Numbered from the stretch's first letter, positions 33,336-42,468 are shown. The stretch is 46,643 nt of DNA from Draconibacterium sp. (GCA_011620585.1 WOYV01000111.1:34901-81543); one strand, 5' to 3'. Program-made: numbers and translations. Notes: generated by a model not told the origin, from the sequence alone.

Positions 33336-33716
33336 ATGAGTATTCCGGCAGATTTAAAATACACCCAGGATCACGAATGGGTTCGCGTTGAAGGCGACGT
33401 TGCAGTTGTTGGTATCACCGATTTTGCACAGGGCGAACTGGGAGATGTGGTTTTTGTTGAAATTGAAACCAAAGGAGAAACGCTGGGTAAAGGCGAAACT
33501 TTTGGAACAGTGGAGGCAGTAAAAACAGTTTCAGATTTGTTTATGCCGGTTGGCGGCGAAGTGACAGAAGTAAATGAAGCGCTGGCCGACGATCCGGAAT
33601 TGGTAAACAAAGATCCGTACGGGAAGGGATGGATGATCAAAATTAACATTGGCGATGCAGCCGAACTAGCCGGGCTGATGGATGCCGATGCTTACAAGGC
33701 AATGATTGAGGCGTAA
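33336..33716 (+). CDS. gcvH: Glycine cleavage system H protein
   Basis: 126 residues, the normal length. GTVEAVKTVSDLFMPVGGE contains the lipoylated Lys63; the opening DHEWVRVEGD and the end DPYGKGWMIKI are typical. The H protein carries the methylamine group between the P and T proteins of glycine breakdown and also serves lipoate distribution. No other gcv genes are nearby, which is normal in this phylum. Confidence 0.97.
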   Translation: MSIPADLKYTQDHEWVRVEGDVAVVGITDFAQGELGDVVFVEIETKGETLGKGETFGTVEAVKTVSDLFMPVGGEVTEVNEALADDPELVNKDPYGKGWMIKINIGDAAELAGLMDADAYKAMIEA

Positions 33717-33744
33717 GTAAAAAAAATAAATACCTGAATCGACT

Positions 33745-33781
33745 AAAGAACCGATCTCTCTTAAAAGATCGGTTCTTTTTT
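33745..33781 (+). terminator. Terminator after gcvH
   Basis: A perfect 13-base stem, AAAGAACCGATCT with AGATCGGTTCTTT, is followed by T-rich sequence. It begins 28 bases after the gcvH stop. Confidence 0.92.
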
Positions 33782-33832
33782 GTTCGAAATAAAAACGATT
33801 TTTTGTTATGCTGGCGCAAGCCTCCAAACACA

Positions 33833-33943
33833 ATGGGAAAAGAAATAAAAAGTATAACTTCGGGATGGAAGAAAGGTATCTACTATGTTAGAGTTAAATA
33901 CAAAGATGAAATTCTGACCGGAAAATTATCAGTTGAGAATTAG
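33833..33943 (+). pseudogene. Orphan type IX secretion C-terminal tail fragment
   Basis: 36 residues from an ATG at 33833. The segment GWKKGIYYVRVKYKDEI and the end TGKLSVEN follow the typical type A CTD pattern (glycine-IYxVRV, then TxKLxVE) found at the very end of proteins exported by the type IX system. The frame continues upstream without an ATG straight into the gcvH terminator, so the body of the protein is gone. It is best read as the remnant of a deleted surface-protein gene. Confidence 0.55.
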
Positions 33944-33982
33944 TAACAACTCCCAAAAATAGATTCAACTCAAGGATACGCA

Positions 33983-34014
33983 AAAAGCCCTGACTACAAC
34001 GCCAGGGCTTTTTT
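33983..34014. terminator. Bidirectional terminator after the ribonucleotide reductase gene
   Basis: AAAGCCCTG pairs with CAGGGCTTT around a ten-base loop and has T-rich flanks on both strands. It is about 65 bases beyond the reductase stop on the minus strand. Confidence 0.85.
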
Positions 34015-34078
34015 ATTTACAAGTATTGCGAATCAATATTGAAGCGTAAAGTTGGTCCGCTTGTTTAGATTGATTGAT

Positions 34079-36628
34079 TTATCCGCATTTTGACGAACCA
34101 CACGATAAACAGGTGAGGCAACCTTCCTGGTAAACAATGTCGTCAGAACCACACTCGCCACATTTGGCATCCGAAGCAATAGTCCCGTCGGGAATGTATT
34201 TCTTCAGGGAACGGGCCACACCAGCTTTCCACGAGTTAATGGTGTCGTTATCGAGTTGCAGGCTGGTAACCAGTTCAACTACCTTGTGGATGGGCATCCC
34301 ATGGCGGAGTGTTCCTGAAATCAGTTTGGCATAGTTCCAGAATACCGGGTTGAATTTGTGCGATAACCCTTCGATGGTCGTTTTGTATCCTCGTTTGTTG
34401 ATGTACTGGAAATCGTAACGTGAATTTTCTTCGTCTTCCCAGCTTTTAATAATATACCCTTTTGTGATTGAACGTGGCAGCAGGATGCCATCTTCATCGT
34501 CGTGCAACCCTGTGAAAATTTCGTATGGTCTTCCGTCCATCAAACCAATAAAAGCGATCCATTTTTCCTTATTATTTTGGAAACGTACTACTTCGGCTTC
34601 CAGTTTTTCCGGACGCTTGGTTGGCATGGCACCTTCTTTCTTGGGTTTTTCGCTGTTCGAAATAAGAACGCCCGAGCGCGATCCGTCGCGGTAAACAGTA
34701 ACACCTTTACAACCGCTTTTCCATGCCTGGAAGTATAACTCGCCAACCAGTTCTTCCTTCGCATCAGCAGGCAGGTTGATGGTTACCGAAATAGAGTGGT
34801 CTACCCATTTCTGGATGCGGCCCTGCATACGTACCTTGTTCATCCAGTCGACATCGTTTGATGTGGCGCCATGATATGGCGATTTTTTTACCAACTCATC
34901 CAACTCTTCCTGGCTGTATTCGCGTGTGGTGTCGTAACCATTGACGGTCATCCAGGTTTTAAAATGGTGATGAAAAACGGTAAATTCTTCCCAGTGGTCG
35001 CCAACTTCATCAATAAAATCTACACGGACATCTTTGTCGTTTGGATTCACTTTGCGGCGGCGTTTATAAACCGGAAGGAAAACAGGTTCGATCCCCGAAC
35101 TGGTTTGTGTCATTAAACTGGTTGTTCCGGTTGGAGCAATGGTGAGCAAAGCAATGTTGCGGCGACCGTATTTTGTCATTTTTTCGTACAAGGCCGGATC
35201 GGCATTTTTAATACGATTGATCAGCGGGTTGTTCTTTTCGCGTTCGCTATCGTAAATTTTGAAAGGGCCGCGGTCTTTTGCCAGGTGTACCGACGAACGG
35301 TAGGCTTCCATGGCAATTGTTTTATGGATTTCTTCCGAGAAATCGATGGCATTTTCGCTTCCGTAGCGCAATCCCAGGGCCGCCAGCATATCGCCTTCGG
35401 CAGTGATCCCAATACCGGTACGACGGCCTTCCATGGCTTTACGTTTGATGTTTTCCCACAATCGGCGTTCGGTTGCTTTAATTTCTTCCGGTTCAGGGTC
35501 GGCATCTACTTTTTCAAGTATGGCATCTATTTTTTCGAGTTCCAGATCGATAATGTCGTCCATAATGCGTTGCGCATAATGAACGTGTTCCTTGAAAAGG
35601 TCGAAGTTAAATTTAGCCTGAGGAGTAAACGGTTGTTCAACGTATGAATACAGGTTGATGGCCAGCAGGCGGCAACTGTCGTACGGACAAAGAGGGATTT
35701 CGCCACAAGGGTTGGTCGAAACGGTGCGGTAACCCAAATCGGCATAACAATCCGGTACCGATTCGCGGATGATGGTATCCCAGAATAGAATTCCGGGCTC
35801 GGCCGACTGCCATGCATTTTTTACAATTTTTTGCCACAAACGTGCGGGATCAATTTCTTTTGAATACTGAGCTTCGCCGCTAACCGGGTATTGCTGCACA
35901 TATGGAGTGCCAGCTTCAACCGCCTGCATAAAATCATCCTGTATTTTTACAGAAACATTGGCACCGGTGACTTTTCCCTGTTCCATTTTGGCATCAATGA
36001 AGCTTTCCGAATCGGGATGTTTAATCGAAACTGACAACATCAGTGCTCCACGGCGTCCATCCTGGGCCACTTCACGGGTCGAATTCGAGTAACGTTCCAT
36101 AAATGGTACAATACCGGTAGAAGTCAGGGCCGAGTTTTTTACCGGCGATCCTTTCGGACGTATGTGTGACAGATCGTGACCAACACCACCCCGACGTTTC
36201 ATTAACTGAACCTGTTCCTGGTCAATTTTCATGATCCCGCCGTACGAGTCGGAGTTCCCGTCGTTGCCTACCACAAAGCAGTTCGAAAGCGAAGCTATCT
36301 GGTAATTATTCCCGATCCCGGTCATTGGGCCACCCTGCGGAACAATGTATTTGAAATCTTTGAGGACATAATAAATTTCTTCTTCGGTTAGGGGATTCGG
36401 ATATTGATTTTCTATCCGTGCAATCTCTCTTGCAAGTCTTCGGTGCAAATCGTCAGGGGTAAGTTCATAAATATTCCCAAAGGAATCTTTTAAGGCATAC
36501 TTGTTCACCCAAACCCTTGCTGCCAAATCATCTCCTTTGAAGTACTCGAGCGAGGCTTTTACGGCTTCTTCCTGAGCGTAAATTTTTTTGCCCGCCGGGG
36601 CTTTTACAGATACTTCGTTTAATGCCAT
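34079..36628 (-). CDS. nrdJ: Adenosylcobalamin-dependent (class II) ribonucleotide reductase
   Basis: 849 residues. It reduces ribonucleotides to deoxyribonucleotides with B12 instead of oxygen or a glycyl radical. Seen: a catalytic cysteine Cys117 in ASLSNCFVV, the NPCGE motif with Cys308, the APTGTTS block, and a C-terminal zinc-ribbon-like redox tail (CGECGSDDIVYQEGCLTCLSCGSSKCG, last 27 residues). The C-terminal cysteines regenerate the active site. No B12 riboswitch or NrdR box could be recognised upstream. It is a single gene. Confidence 0.93.
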   Translation of the reverse strand: MALNEVSVKAPAGKKIYAQEEAVKASLEYFKGDDLAARVWVNKYALKDSFGNIYELTPDDLHRRLAREIARIENQYPNPLTEEEIYYVLKDFKYIVPQGGPMTGIGNNYQIASLSNCFVVGNDGNSDSYGGIMKIDQEQVQLMKRRGGVGHDLSHIRPKGSPVKNSALTSTGIVPFMERYSNSTREVAQDGRRGALMLSVSIKHPDSESFIDAKMEQGKVTGANVSVKIQDDFMQAVEAGTPYVQQYPVSGEAQYSKEIDPARLWQKIVKNAWQSAEPGILFWDTIIRESVPDCYADLGYRTVSTNPCGEIPLCPYDSCRLLAINLYSYVEQPFTPQAKFNFDLFKEHVHYAQRIMDDIIDLELEKIDAILEKVDADPEPEEIKATERRLWENIKRKAMEGRRTGIGITAEGDMLAALGLRYGSENAIDFSEEIHKTIAMEAYRSSVHLAKDRGPFKIYDSEREKNNPLINRIKNADPALYEKMTKYGRRNIALLTIAPTGTTSLMTQTSSGIEPVFLPVYKRRRKVNPNDKDVRVDFIDEVGDHWEEFTVFHHHFKTWMTVNGYDTTREYSQEELDELVKKSPYHGATSNDVDWMNKVRMQGRIQKWVDHSISVTINLPADAKEELVGELYFQAWKSGCKGVTVYRDGSRSGVLISNSEKPKKEGAMPTKRPEKLEAEVVRFQNNKEKWIAFIGLMDGRPYEIFTGLHDDEDGILLPRSITKGYIIKSWEDEENSRYDFQYINKRGYKTTIEGLSHKFNPVFWNYAKLISGTLRHGMPIHKVVELVTSLQLDNDTINSWKAGVARSLKKYIPDGTIASDAKCGECGSDDIVYQEGCLTCLSCGSSKCG

Positions 36629-36947
36629 TTTCTACTAAATGAATAAAAAGGTTATTAAGAATGTAAACTCTGATGTTCTAGTTTTCCTGCTTGTGAAATT
36701 GTGTAACGCAAGATAGAAACGAATCCAATATTTTGGAATTTTTTTGAGGACAAAATAATTAAAAGTTATCAACTTCGAAATGTTATGTAGCTGTTATAAA
36801 GCTAATTACGTGTTTGATATGAGAAAAAAGTTCACCAAAAGTGTAATTTTATGCACCAAAAACGAAAACTTATTACATAGAATATTTGGGGTGAGAATTC
36901 AAATATTTCAGAAATAAAATTGCTAACAAAAAGCGTGCTGGATCATC
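36629..36947. other. 319-base intergenic region between reductase and Kdo transferase genes
   Basis: Very AT-rich; no frame of note. I looked for a cobalamin riboswitch (conserved GCCACTG box) because the reductase uses B12 and did not find one on either strand. Confidence 0.6.
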
Positions 36948-38183
36948 CTAACTGTTAAAAACTTTGTTTATGATAAGTTTGGTAGAACCGACATTTTTTT
37001 CTACGTATTTTCGACATACTTCTGAAGCATTTTTGAGTTTTGTTTTATCGTGTAAAAGCTCTCCTAATGCAGCATTCAGACCGGATTCATTCTGGATTGA
37101 GAAAGCACCTTTTTGTTCCACCAGTTCGACAGCTTCCTGAAATTTTTGATAGTTGGGGCCAAAAATAATGGGTAGACGAAAGGTAGCGGCTTCCAGTATA
37201 TTATGGATGCCAACACCAAAGCCACCTCCAATGTATGCTAGGGTTCCATACTGATACAGTGAAGATAAAATCCCGATTGAATCAATTATTAACACATCGT
37301 AACTGCTGAGGTCGGAATTTTGTGCTTTGCTATACGAAATGACTCTTTTTTTCAACAATTGATGAATTCTGTTAATATTCGCAGGGGAAACTTCATGCGG
37401 TGCAATAATAAATTTGATGTTCTTACTGTTGTTGATAAACGCTGCAAGCAGCTCCTCATCTGGTTTCCATGTACTTCCGGCAATTACGGTTGGTTGATTT
37501 CCCCTGAATTTTTCAACATCGGGGAATTGTTTTGCACTGCCTGCAATGGCTGCTACGCGGTCGAAACGGGTATCTCCGGCAATGGTGAATTTGGTGATGC
37601 CGATCGATTTCAATAAATCGGCCGATTTTTCATTCTGAATAAATATGCGTTCGAACGAAAACAGCATTTTACGGTACCAAAGTCCCCAGGGTGTATTTTT
37701 AAAGAACAGCTGGTTTTCCCTGAAAATTGCAGAAACGATATAAAGCGGAATATTTTGCCGATTGAGCTCGCTGATAAAGTGAAACCAAAATTCGTATTTC
37801 ACAAAAAAGGCTTTTTCAGGTTTTAGAATATCCAGAAACTGCCGGGCATTTTTGCGTGTGTCGGGCGGGAGGTAACAAACCAGGTCGGCGCCATCGTAGT
37901 TTTTACGGATTTCGTAACCCGATGGCGAAAAAAATGACAGCGCAATTTTGTAGTAGGGATAAAGCTTTTTGATTTCCTCGATTACCGGACGGCCTTGTTC
38001 GAATTCGCCCAGCGAGGCACAATGGAACCAAATATACGACGCTTCGCGATCCACTTTCATTTGTAATTGTTCAGCCCAATGCTTTCTGCCTTTTACAAAA
38101 AGCCTGGCTTTTTCGTTGAACAATGCGGCTCCCCGAACCGCTATCAAAAAAATGAAAATACCGATATTATAAAGTAGTACCAT
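36948..38183 (-). CDS. kdtA: 3-deoxy-D-manno-octulosonic acid (Kdo) transferase
   Basis: 411 residues, normal length. An N-terminal membrane anchor (LLYNIGIFIFLIAVRGAAL) and the GT30 fold with CASLGEFEQG, where Glu60 is the catalytic base, then GDTRFDR, IAPHEVSP and GGGFGVGIHNILEA. It adds Kdo to lipid A precursor at the inner face of the inner membrane. It lies 7 bases from the lycopene-cyclase-like gene upstream on the same strand. Confidence 0.96.
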   Translation of the reverse strand: MVLLYNIGIFIFLIAVRGAALFNEKARLFVKGRKHWAEQLQMKVDREASYIWFHCASLGEFEQGRPVIEEIKKLYPYYKIALSFFSPSGYEIRKNYDGADLVCYLPPDTRKNARQFLDILKPEKAFFVKYEFWFHFISELNRQNIPLYIVSAIFRENQLFFKNTPWGLWYRKMLFSFERIFIQNEKSADLLKSIGITKFTIAGDTRFDRVAAIAGSAKQFPDVEKFRGNQPTVIAGSTWKPDEELLAAFINNSKNIKFIIAPHEVSPANINRIHQLLKKRVISYSKAQNSDLSSYDVLIIDSIGILSSLYQYGTLAYIGGGFGVGIHNILEAATFRLPIIFGPNYQKFQEAVELVEQKGAFSIQNESGLNAALGELLHDKTKLKNASEVCRKYVEKNVGSTKLIINKVFNS

Positions 38184-38190
38184 ATCTGAA

Positions 38191-38874
38191 TCAATAATAT
38201 TGACGCTCGCCGATGTATTCGTAAATCGTAAAATTAATCAGCAGCAGTAAATACAAATAAACAAAGCATTCGATCGGAATACCCAGTAAACTGATTTGTA
38301 AAATATGTGAGCTATCGTAACTAATCATTGCGGGCAAACTCATGATAACTAACACCACGGTAAAGGGAAGCAAACTCACCAGGTAAGCCAGGTAGAACTT
38401 GGTAAGGTGCTTTTTGAACCCCTTGCGAAAGATGGTGTAACCTAAATAAATAGCGGTAAGAAAAAAGGTAAAGAAACTGAATAAGCGGCTTCGGAAAAGA
38501 TAAGCCCCCACCGCGAATGCTACAAAAAGCGCCAGGCTAATGACTAGGAAAAGAGTGGGTTTTTCGAAGTTTTCGAAACGAACTTTCAACCATTCGTAAA
38601 TATATACCGATGAAAAGGGAAGGATAAAAACCGAAAGCCAGATTTCGAGCGGAACTTTCAGCAGATTGATCCCGGTGATGTAAGTTGGGTTATAGGTCCA
38701 GATACCAGATTCTGCAAATCGCCAGTTCCACATCAGAAAAACAGTGGCACTAAAAAGCGAGGCAGGAAGCATGTAGCGAAGGCGAAAACCAAACCTGACT
38801 TTCTTCTGAAAACTCAGCAAAACAGGTATTACCAGGTGTATTAACAACAAAAGTAAAAAGCTAAGGTGCTCCAT
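38191..38874 (-). CDS. Lycopene-cyclase-domain membrane protein, degenerate motifs
   Basis: 227 residues with about seven membrane helices in two repeats, the layout of the fused CrtYc-CrtYd lycopene cyclase. The first repeat has WNWRFAESGIWTYNP and VPLEIWLSVFILPFSSVYIYE; the second has GIPIECFVYLYLLLLINFTIYE. The family normally has WD in the first block, PLEE with FF in the next and PIED in the second repeat. Here these are WN, PLEI with SV, and PIEC, so conserved acidic residues are missing. There are no other carotenoid genes in the window. It may bind or act on another isoprenoid. It precedes kdtA closely and is probably co-transcribed. Confidence 0.65.
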   Translation of the reverse strand: MEHLSFLLLLLIHLVIPVLLSFQKKVRFGFRLRYMLPASLFSATVFLMWNWRFAESGIWTYNPTYITGINLLKVPLEIWLSVFILPFSSVYIYEWLKVRFENFEKPTLFLVISLALFVAFAVGAYLFRSRLFSFFTFFLTAIYLGYTIFRKGFKKHLTKFYLAYLVSLLPFTVVLVIMSLPAMISYDSSHILQISLLGIPIECFVYLYLLLLINFTIYEYIGERQYY

Positions 38875-38973
38875 CCCTTTTTTTGAATTTGTGCCAAAGT
38901 TAATTGAAAATTGTTAAGCTGCATTTTTCGGTCATGAGAATGCGACTATTACAATGGAAGCTTTCAGAATAAA

Positions 38974-39534
38974 TTATTTTAGCAAGGGACAGCCACAGTT
39001 TCGGCACACATCTTCTTCTATCTCGTGTAAATACCCGCAGGCATTGCAAAAAATAATTTCATCGCCGCTTTTGTCAAACTTTTCGTAGCTGTGCAATCCT
39101 CCGTGGTGTCGCACCTTGTCGCCAATATCATAGTAGTTGTAAACGGTGTCGTCGTCCTCGTTTCGTATTTCGTAGGTTTTTCCATCTTCGCCCTGGATGA
39201 TGACCCGGTACACAATCCGTTCGGCTTTAATATGGTCGTAACCAATGTCTTTGGTGGTATGTTTGATCTTTTTGTCTACTACCACTCCATCCCAGGTGTA
39301 TTGATAATTATTCGATCGTCCTGAGAAAAAACCGATGAGAATGAACATCAAGCCCACTCCCATGCCAATTTGCAGGGCTTCAGGATTATCCATTTCGTGG
39401 CTGTTTTCGCCGTAAATATAAAAGCCAACCACAGCAGCAATTGCAATGATCAGCGAAAAAAGAAATTTCCATTTCTTGCTGTTTTGTTTGTAGATATCAA
39501 ATGCCGGATCGTTGATTTTGGTTGAGTAGGCCAT
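38974..39534 (-). CDS. Small membrane protein with C-terminal zinc ribbon
   Basis: 186 residues. Two membrane helices (about residues 25-45 and 55-70), a middle region with DGVVVDKKIKHTTKDIGYDH resembling DUF3592-type domains, and a C-terminal zinc ribbon CNACGYLHEIEEDVCRNCGC (about 160-183). No known family. The upstream neighbour on the same strand also has a zinc ribbon, at its N-terminus, and is 20 bases away, so they are probably one operon. Confidence 0.6.
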   Translation of the reverse strand: MAYSTKINDPAFDIYKQNSKKWKFLFSLIIAIAAVVGFYIYGENSHEMDNPEALQIGMGVGLMFILIGFFSGRSNNYQYTWDGVVVDKKIKHTTKDIGYDHIKAERIVYRVIIQGEDGKTYEIRNEDDDTVYNYYDIGDKVRHHGGLHSYEKFDKSGDEIIFCNACGYLHEIEEDVCRNCGCPLLK

Positions 39535-39554
39535 AATTTTAGAGAAAAGGTTAG

Positions 39555-40430
39555 TCAGCGTTTTTTTATTTTGCTTACCAGGTGACTCAAGTCGATGTCG
39601 TGAGGCGCAGGAATTGTAAGTTCTTCGGTGTGTTTCAGCGTGCGGTCGTAGTAATAATACTGAATGAACAGTCCGTGAAAAGGTTGATCAATTGTTTTTA
39701 TTTTCTGAATACCTGAAAGCGGAAAATCCCAGTTGTGAAAAAACCCGTTTACATAGGCGTAATTGCCCCCAATCATTACCAATCCGTCGCCTTTCAGGTT
39801 TTTTGCACGATAATAGGCAGGCATCGCAAAAGCAAAAAACGCAACAATTGCGATTAGTGCGAGCATCACCAAAAACATCGCGCCCTTTCCTTCGTCGATA
39901 AATAAAATGAAAATACTGAATATGATTACGACCAGGAGTGTGGTCAGGCCAAGCAACGCACGGTTCTTGATTCTTTCGTTTCGGAACGTGAGGTTTACAA
40001 ATTCAGATTTTTGTTGCGAATCGAGCTGCCAGCCAGCCAGCACATTTTCTCCGGAGATGAGTGTGTCGAGTTTTTTTGTACGGCTCCGGAAAACCAACGC
40101 AATAACCAGGCTGCTTACAATCACAAAAATCCCGGTGAAGCTTAGTGCAAACCATTGGTAAAGCGGGCTGGCTTCAACAAATGTTAGAATAACCAAAACG
40201 GTAAAAAGCAAAGCGATCGCTAACGAGATGGTGACGACTTTTTTCTGGCTATTTTTTATTTTGAGTTTACGGTTGATTTTTTTGAAATCAATTTCGCCGG
40301 TCTGGCTTGTCAATATTCCTTTGGATGAAGGTGTTGTGAAGCTTGCTCCTTCAGGTTTTGTGCCGCAGTTACTGCAAAAATGTTCGTTCTCTGAAAGCTG
40401 TGTACCGCAGTTGGAACAGAGTTTAGTCAT
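39555..40430 (-). CDS. Membrane protein with N-terminal zinc ribbon
   Basis: 291 residues. The N-terminal CSNCGTQLSENEHFCSNCGTKP is a classic zinc-ribbon pair. Four membrane helices follow (about residues 65-125 and 155-205) and then a C-terminal beta-rich part (DGLVMIGGNYAYVNGFFHNWDFPLSG) that resembles a PH-like or DUF-type domain. I do not recognise the family. It is co-oriented with the zinc-ribbon gene downstream and divergent from the DUF3592 gene. Confidence 0.6.
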   Translation of the reverse strand: MTKLCSNCGTQLSENEHFCSNCGTKPEGASFTTPSSKGILTSQTGEIDFKKINRKLKIKNSQKKVVTISLAIALLFTVLVILTFVEASPLYQWFALSFTGIFVIVSSLVIALVFRSRTKKLDTLISGENVLAGWQLDSQQKSEFVNLTFRNERIKNRALLGLTTLLVVIIFSIFILFIDEGKGAMFLVMLALIAIVAFFAFAMPAYYRAKNLKGDGLVMIGGNYAYVNGFFHNWDFPLSGIQKIKTIDQPFHGLFIQYYYYDRTLKHTEELTIPAPHDIDLSHLVSKIKKR

Positions 40431-40533
40431 TTGGTTTTTGTTTTTTGCGAACAGATGTTCTGATGTAAATTTACACCATCATTTAAAGTTCGCAAAAGAT
40501 AATTGGTATAACTTTAAACGAAAATCTATTTTA

Positions 40534-40950
40534 ATGAAAACAAAGAGAACCCAGAGCCGTTTTGGCAAGTGGTTGGTTTTAAGTGTTGCCGCTTTATTTT
40601 CTGTTTATGCCCTCTTTTTACTGGCCCTGCAGCTTTTCGGAGAGCCAACCCTTGCTAAACTTACTTCGTACCGGCAAGAGTATGGCGAGCGCAACGAAAC
40701 GGTCCGAAATAATTATACCTACCAGCTGGCATACGAATTTATGGTTGGTGCGAAAAAATATACGGGTACCGGACAGCGGATTGCTTCTCCCGTTTTTCTG
40801 AAACCTTCGGAAAATGCCACGATAAAAGTAATGTACCTGCCGTGTTGTCCTATGTTCAATTATTACACAGAAGGGAAAAAGGACCATATTAGCATCGCGG
40901 TTTACTTTGTAGTGGCCGGGGTTTTATTCTGGTTTTTCCGCAGAATGTGA
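40534..40950 (+). CDS. DUF3592-like membrane protein
   Basis: 138 residues from the ATG at 40534 (MKTKRTQSRF). The longer frame starting at 40228 is the antisense shadow of the neighbour. Two membrane helices flank a soluble loop with YQLAYEFMVGAKKYTGTGQRIASP and VMYLPCCPMFNY, as in DUF3592 (transglutaminase-independent, unknown function). It is divergent from the zinc-ribbon gene and may share regulation with it. Confidence 0.6.
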   Translation: MKTKRTQSRFGKWLVLSVAALFSVYALFLLALQLFGEPTLAKLTSYRQEYGERNETVRNNYTYQLAYEFMVGAKKYTGTGQRIASPVFLKPSENATIKVMYLPCCPMFNYYTEGKKDHISIAVYFVVAGVLFWFFRRM

Positions 40951-40959
40951 GGCCCACGA

Positions 40960-42252
40960 TTAGAAAAGCGATTTTACTTTTTCTCTCACCTCGTTCTCAT
41001 CAGGATTGATCCCAAAAATGATTTCAGGTTTCAGGTAAAAAAGTTGGTTTTCGTTTTTGAACTTTTCTTCTCCACCTCCGGTGATATTCAGCATAATCAC
41101 ATCATCTTTTTTTACAATACCGTTAGTAACTGCGTCGATTAAAGTGGCTGTTGCAACCGCCGAAGCAGGGTGAATATCGTTGCCTTCCAGTTCGAGGAAG
41201 AGCCGGGCTGCTTCGTGCGCCTGTTCGTTGGTGGCAAGTAATACATCGCCGCCTGCATCTTTCATGGCATCGTACAAACCCCCGACAATCGGGTAAGGCG
41301 GCTTGCGGTTCGAAAGTACTTTGGCCACGATTTGTTCCACCTGTGCACGGGCATGATGGTCTTCGAAAGGCAACATGTTCCTGGAGTCAGCTTTCCATGC
41401 ATCGTGGATCGGTTTAAAAGGAAGGTTCTGCGAAACCATCAGCTTCATTTTGTGCGATCCAAACCTACCGTCTTCGATTAAGCGCAGGTTGGCTTCCCAG
41501 GCTGCAATGGCGCCGGTTCCGCTTCCAATAGCCTGGAAATAATAATCAGGAATCTGTCCGATAGTGGTTGTAGCCGACAACATGGTGGTAGCCATTCCAT
41601 CGCGGCGGGCTACGTTTTTGGCGCCGCCTTCGGCAATAAATCCAACTATTCCGGCAACAATGTTTGAGAGATGGATCGCATCGCAATAATCGCTGCCGGT
41701 TTTACTGCTGATCAGTTTTACACAATCGTTTAGTGGTTTGTCGAACCAGAGCGCGTTCAGATTGTCTTCAGGAACACAAATTAACAAGGGAATATTATTT
41801 TCGGAACACACTTCGGCAAAAGCACGCGAGGTGTTTCCTGCTGAAGCCACTACCAGTATCTTGTCCATTTTATCGGTCATTCTTCCACACACCGAAAAAG
41901 CTTCGGTTTCTTTAAACGAACAGGTTTTCATGTGTGCTCCGATTTCGGGCCAGTAACCACTAAAAGTGATCCACAGATTTTCGAGTCCGAGTTTCTGCGC
42001 CAGGCCCTTGCTTTTGTAAGTAACCGGAGCCGACGAACCTTCAAGTACGCGACCAATCGGCAACCAGTCGGCAAATTTGTATAAACCCCACGAATCGTCT
42101 TTTACTTCGATTTGTTTTTTATCGTAAATGGCACGGACCAGGCTTGGTTCGCTTTCGCCAGGGGCATCAAGTAACCAACCTGTATCTTCAAAAATATTTC
42201 CTGTTTTTACCGATTGAAGTTTATATCTGGTTTTAGAAAATTCAGTATTCAT
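40960..42252 (-). CDS. Cysteate synthase (threonine-synthase-like PLP enzyme)
   Basis: 430 residues from the ATG at 42252; the longer frame starts with TTG. PLP fold type II with the motif MKTCSFKETEAF holding the probable PLP-binding Lys, VVASAGNTSRAFAEVC, and a late LNITGGGEEKF phosphate-binding block. The YWPEIGAHMKTCSFKE segment is more like cysteate synthase (phosphoserine plus sulfite) than true threonine synthase, and the N-terminal CxxC zinc motif of threonine synthase is lost. In Bacteroidota this enzyme feeds sulfonolipid (capnine) formation. The acyltransferase that should use cysteate is not in the window. Confidence 0.75.
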   Translation of the reverse strand: MNTEFSKTRYKLQSVKTGNIFEDTGWLLDAPGESEPSLVRAIYDKKQIEVKDDSWGLYKFADWLPIGRVLEGSSAPVTYKSKGLAQKLGLENLWITFSGYWPEIGAHMKTCSFKETEAFSVCGRMTDKMDKILVVASAGNTSRAFAEVCSENNIPLLICVPEDNLNALWFDKPLNDCVKLISSKTGSDYCDAIHLSNIVAGIVGFIAEGGAKNVARRDGMATTMLSATTTIGQIPDYYFQAIGSGTGAIAAWEANLRLIEDGRFGSHKMKLMVSQNLPFKPIHDAWKADSRNMLPFEDHHARAQVEQIVAKVLSNRKPPYPIVGGLYDAMKDAGGDVLLATNEQAHEAARLFLELEGNDIHPASAVATATLIDAVTNGIVKKDDVIMLNITGGGEEKFKNENQLFYLKPEIIFGINPDENEVREKVKSLF

Positions 42253-42270
42253 CTTGTTTGATTTGTTTTG

Positions 42271-42301
42271 CGAAAGTAACAATTACACTTTTATACGGCA
42301 A
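42271..42301 (-). promoter_or_regulatory. Promoter for the cysteate synthase gene
   Basis: On the minus strand TTG (42299-42301) is followed after 20 bases by TACTTTCG (42271-42278), a one-mismatch -7 element. The start codon is 18 bases downstream. Confidence 0.45.
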
Positions 42302-42468
42302 TTGGAAATGATGATTTTGGCAATATGTTTTTATAAACATTCCGGAGTAGGCTATTTTAAAGGTATAATTTCATTCGCAACAGGTATTTGGGGAATAAAT
42401 GTAATGAACGATTTATCCATAAACAGTCTAAATTACTGATTAGGCTAAGCTTAGTTTAATGCTTGATG

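Noticed and set aside
36629-36947. Possible cobalamin riboswitch upstream of the B12-dependent ribonucleotide reductase
   Set aside because: The conserved B12-box (GCCACTG) was not found on either strand and the region is AT-rich without a stable stem set.
40228-40533. Long upstream extension of the DUF3592 frame
   Set aside because: It is antisense to the zinc-ribbon gene, starts inside it, and the hydrophobic MKTKRTQ start at 40534 fits the family length.
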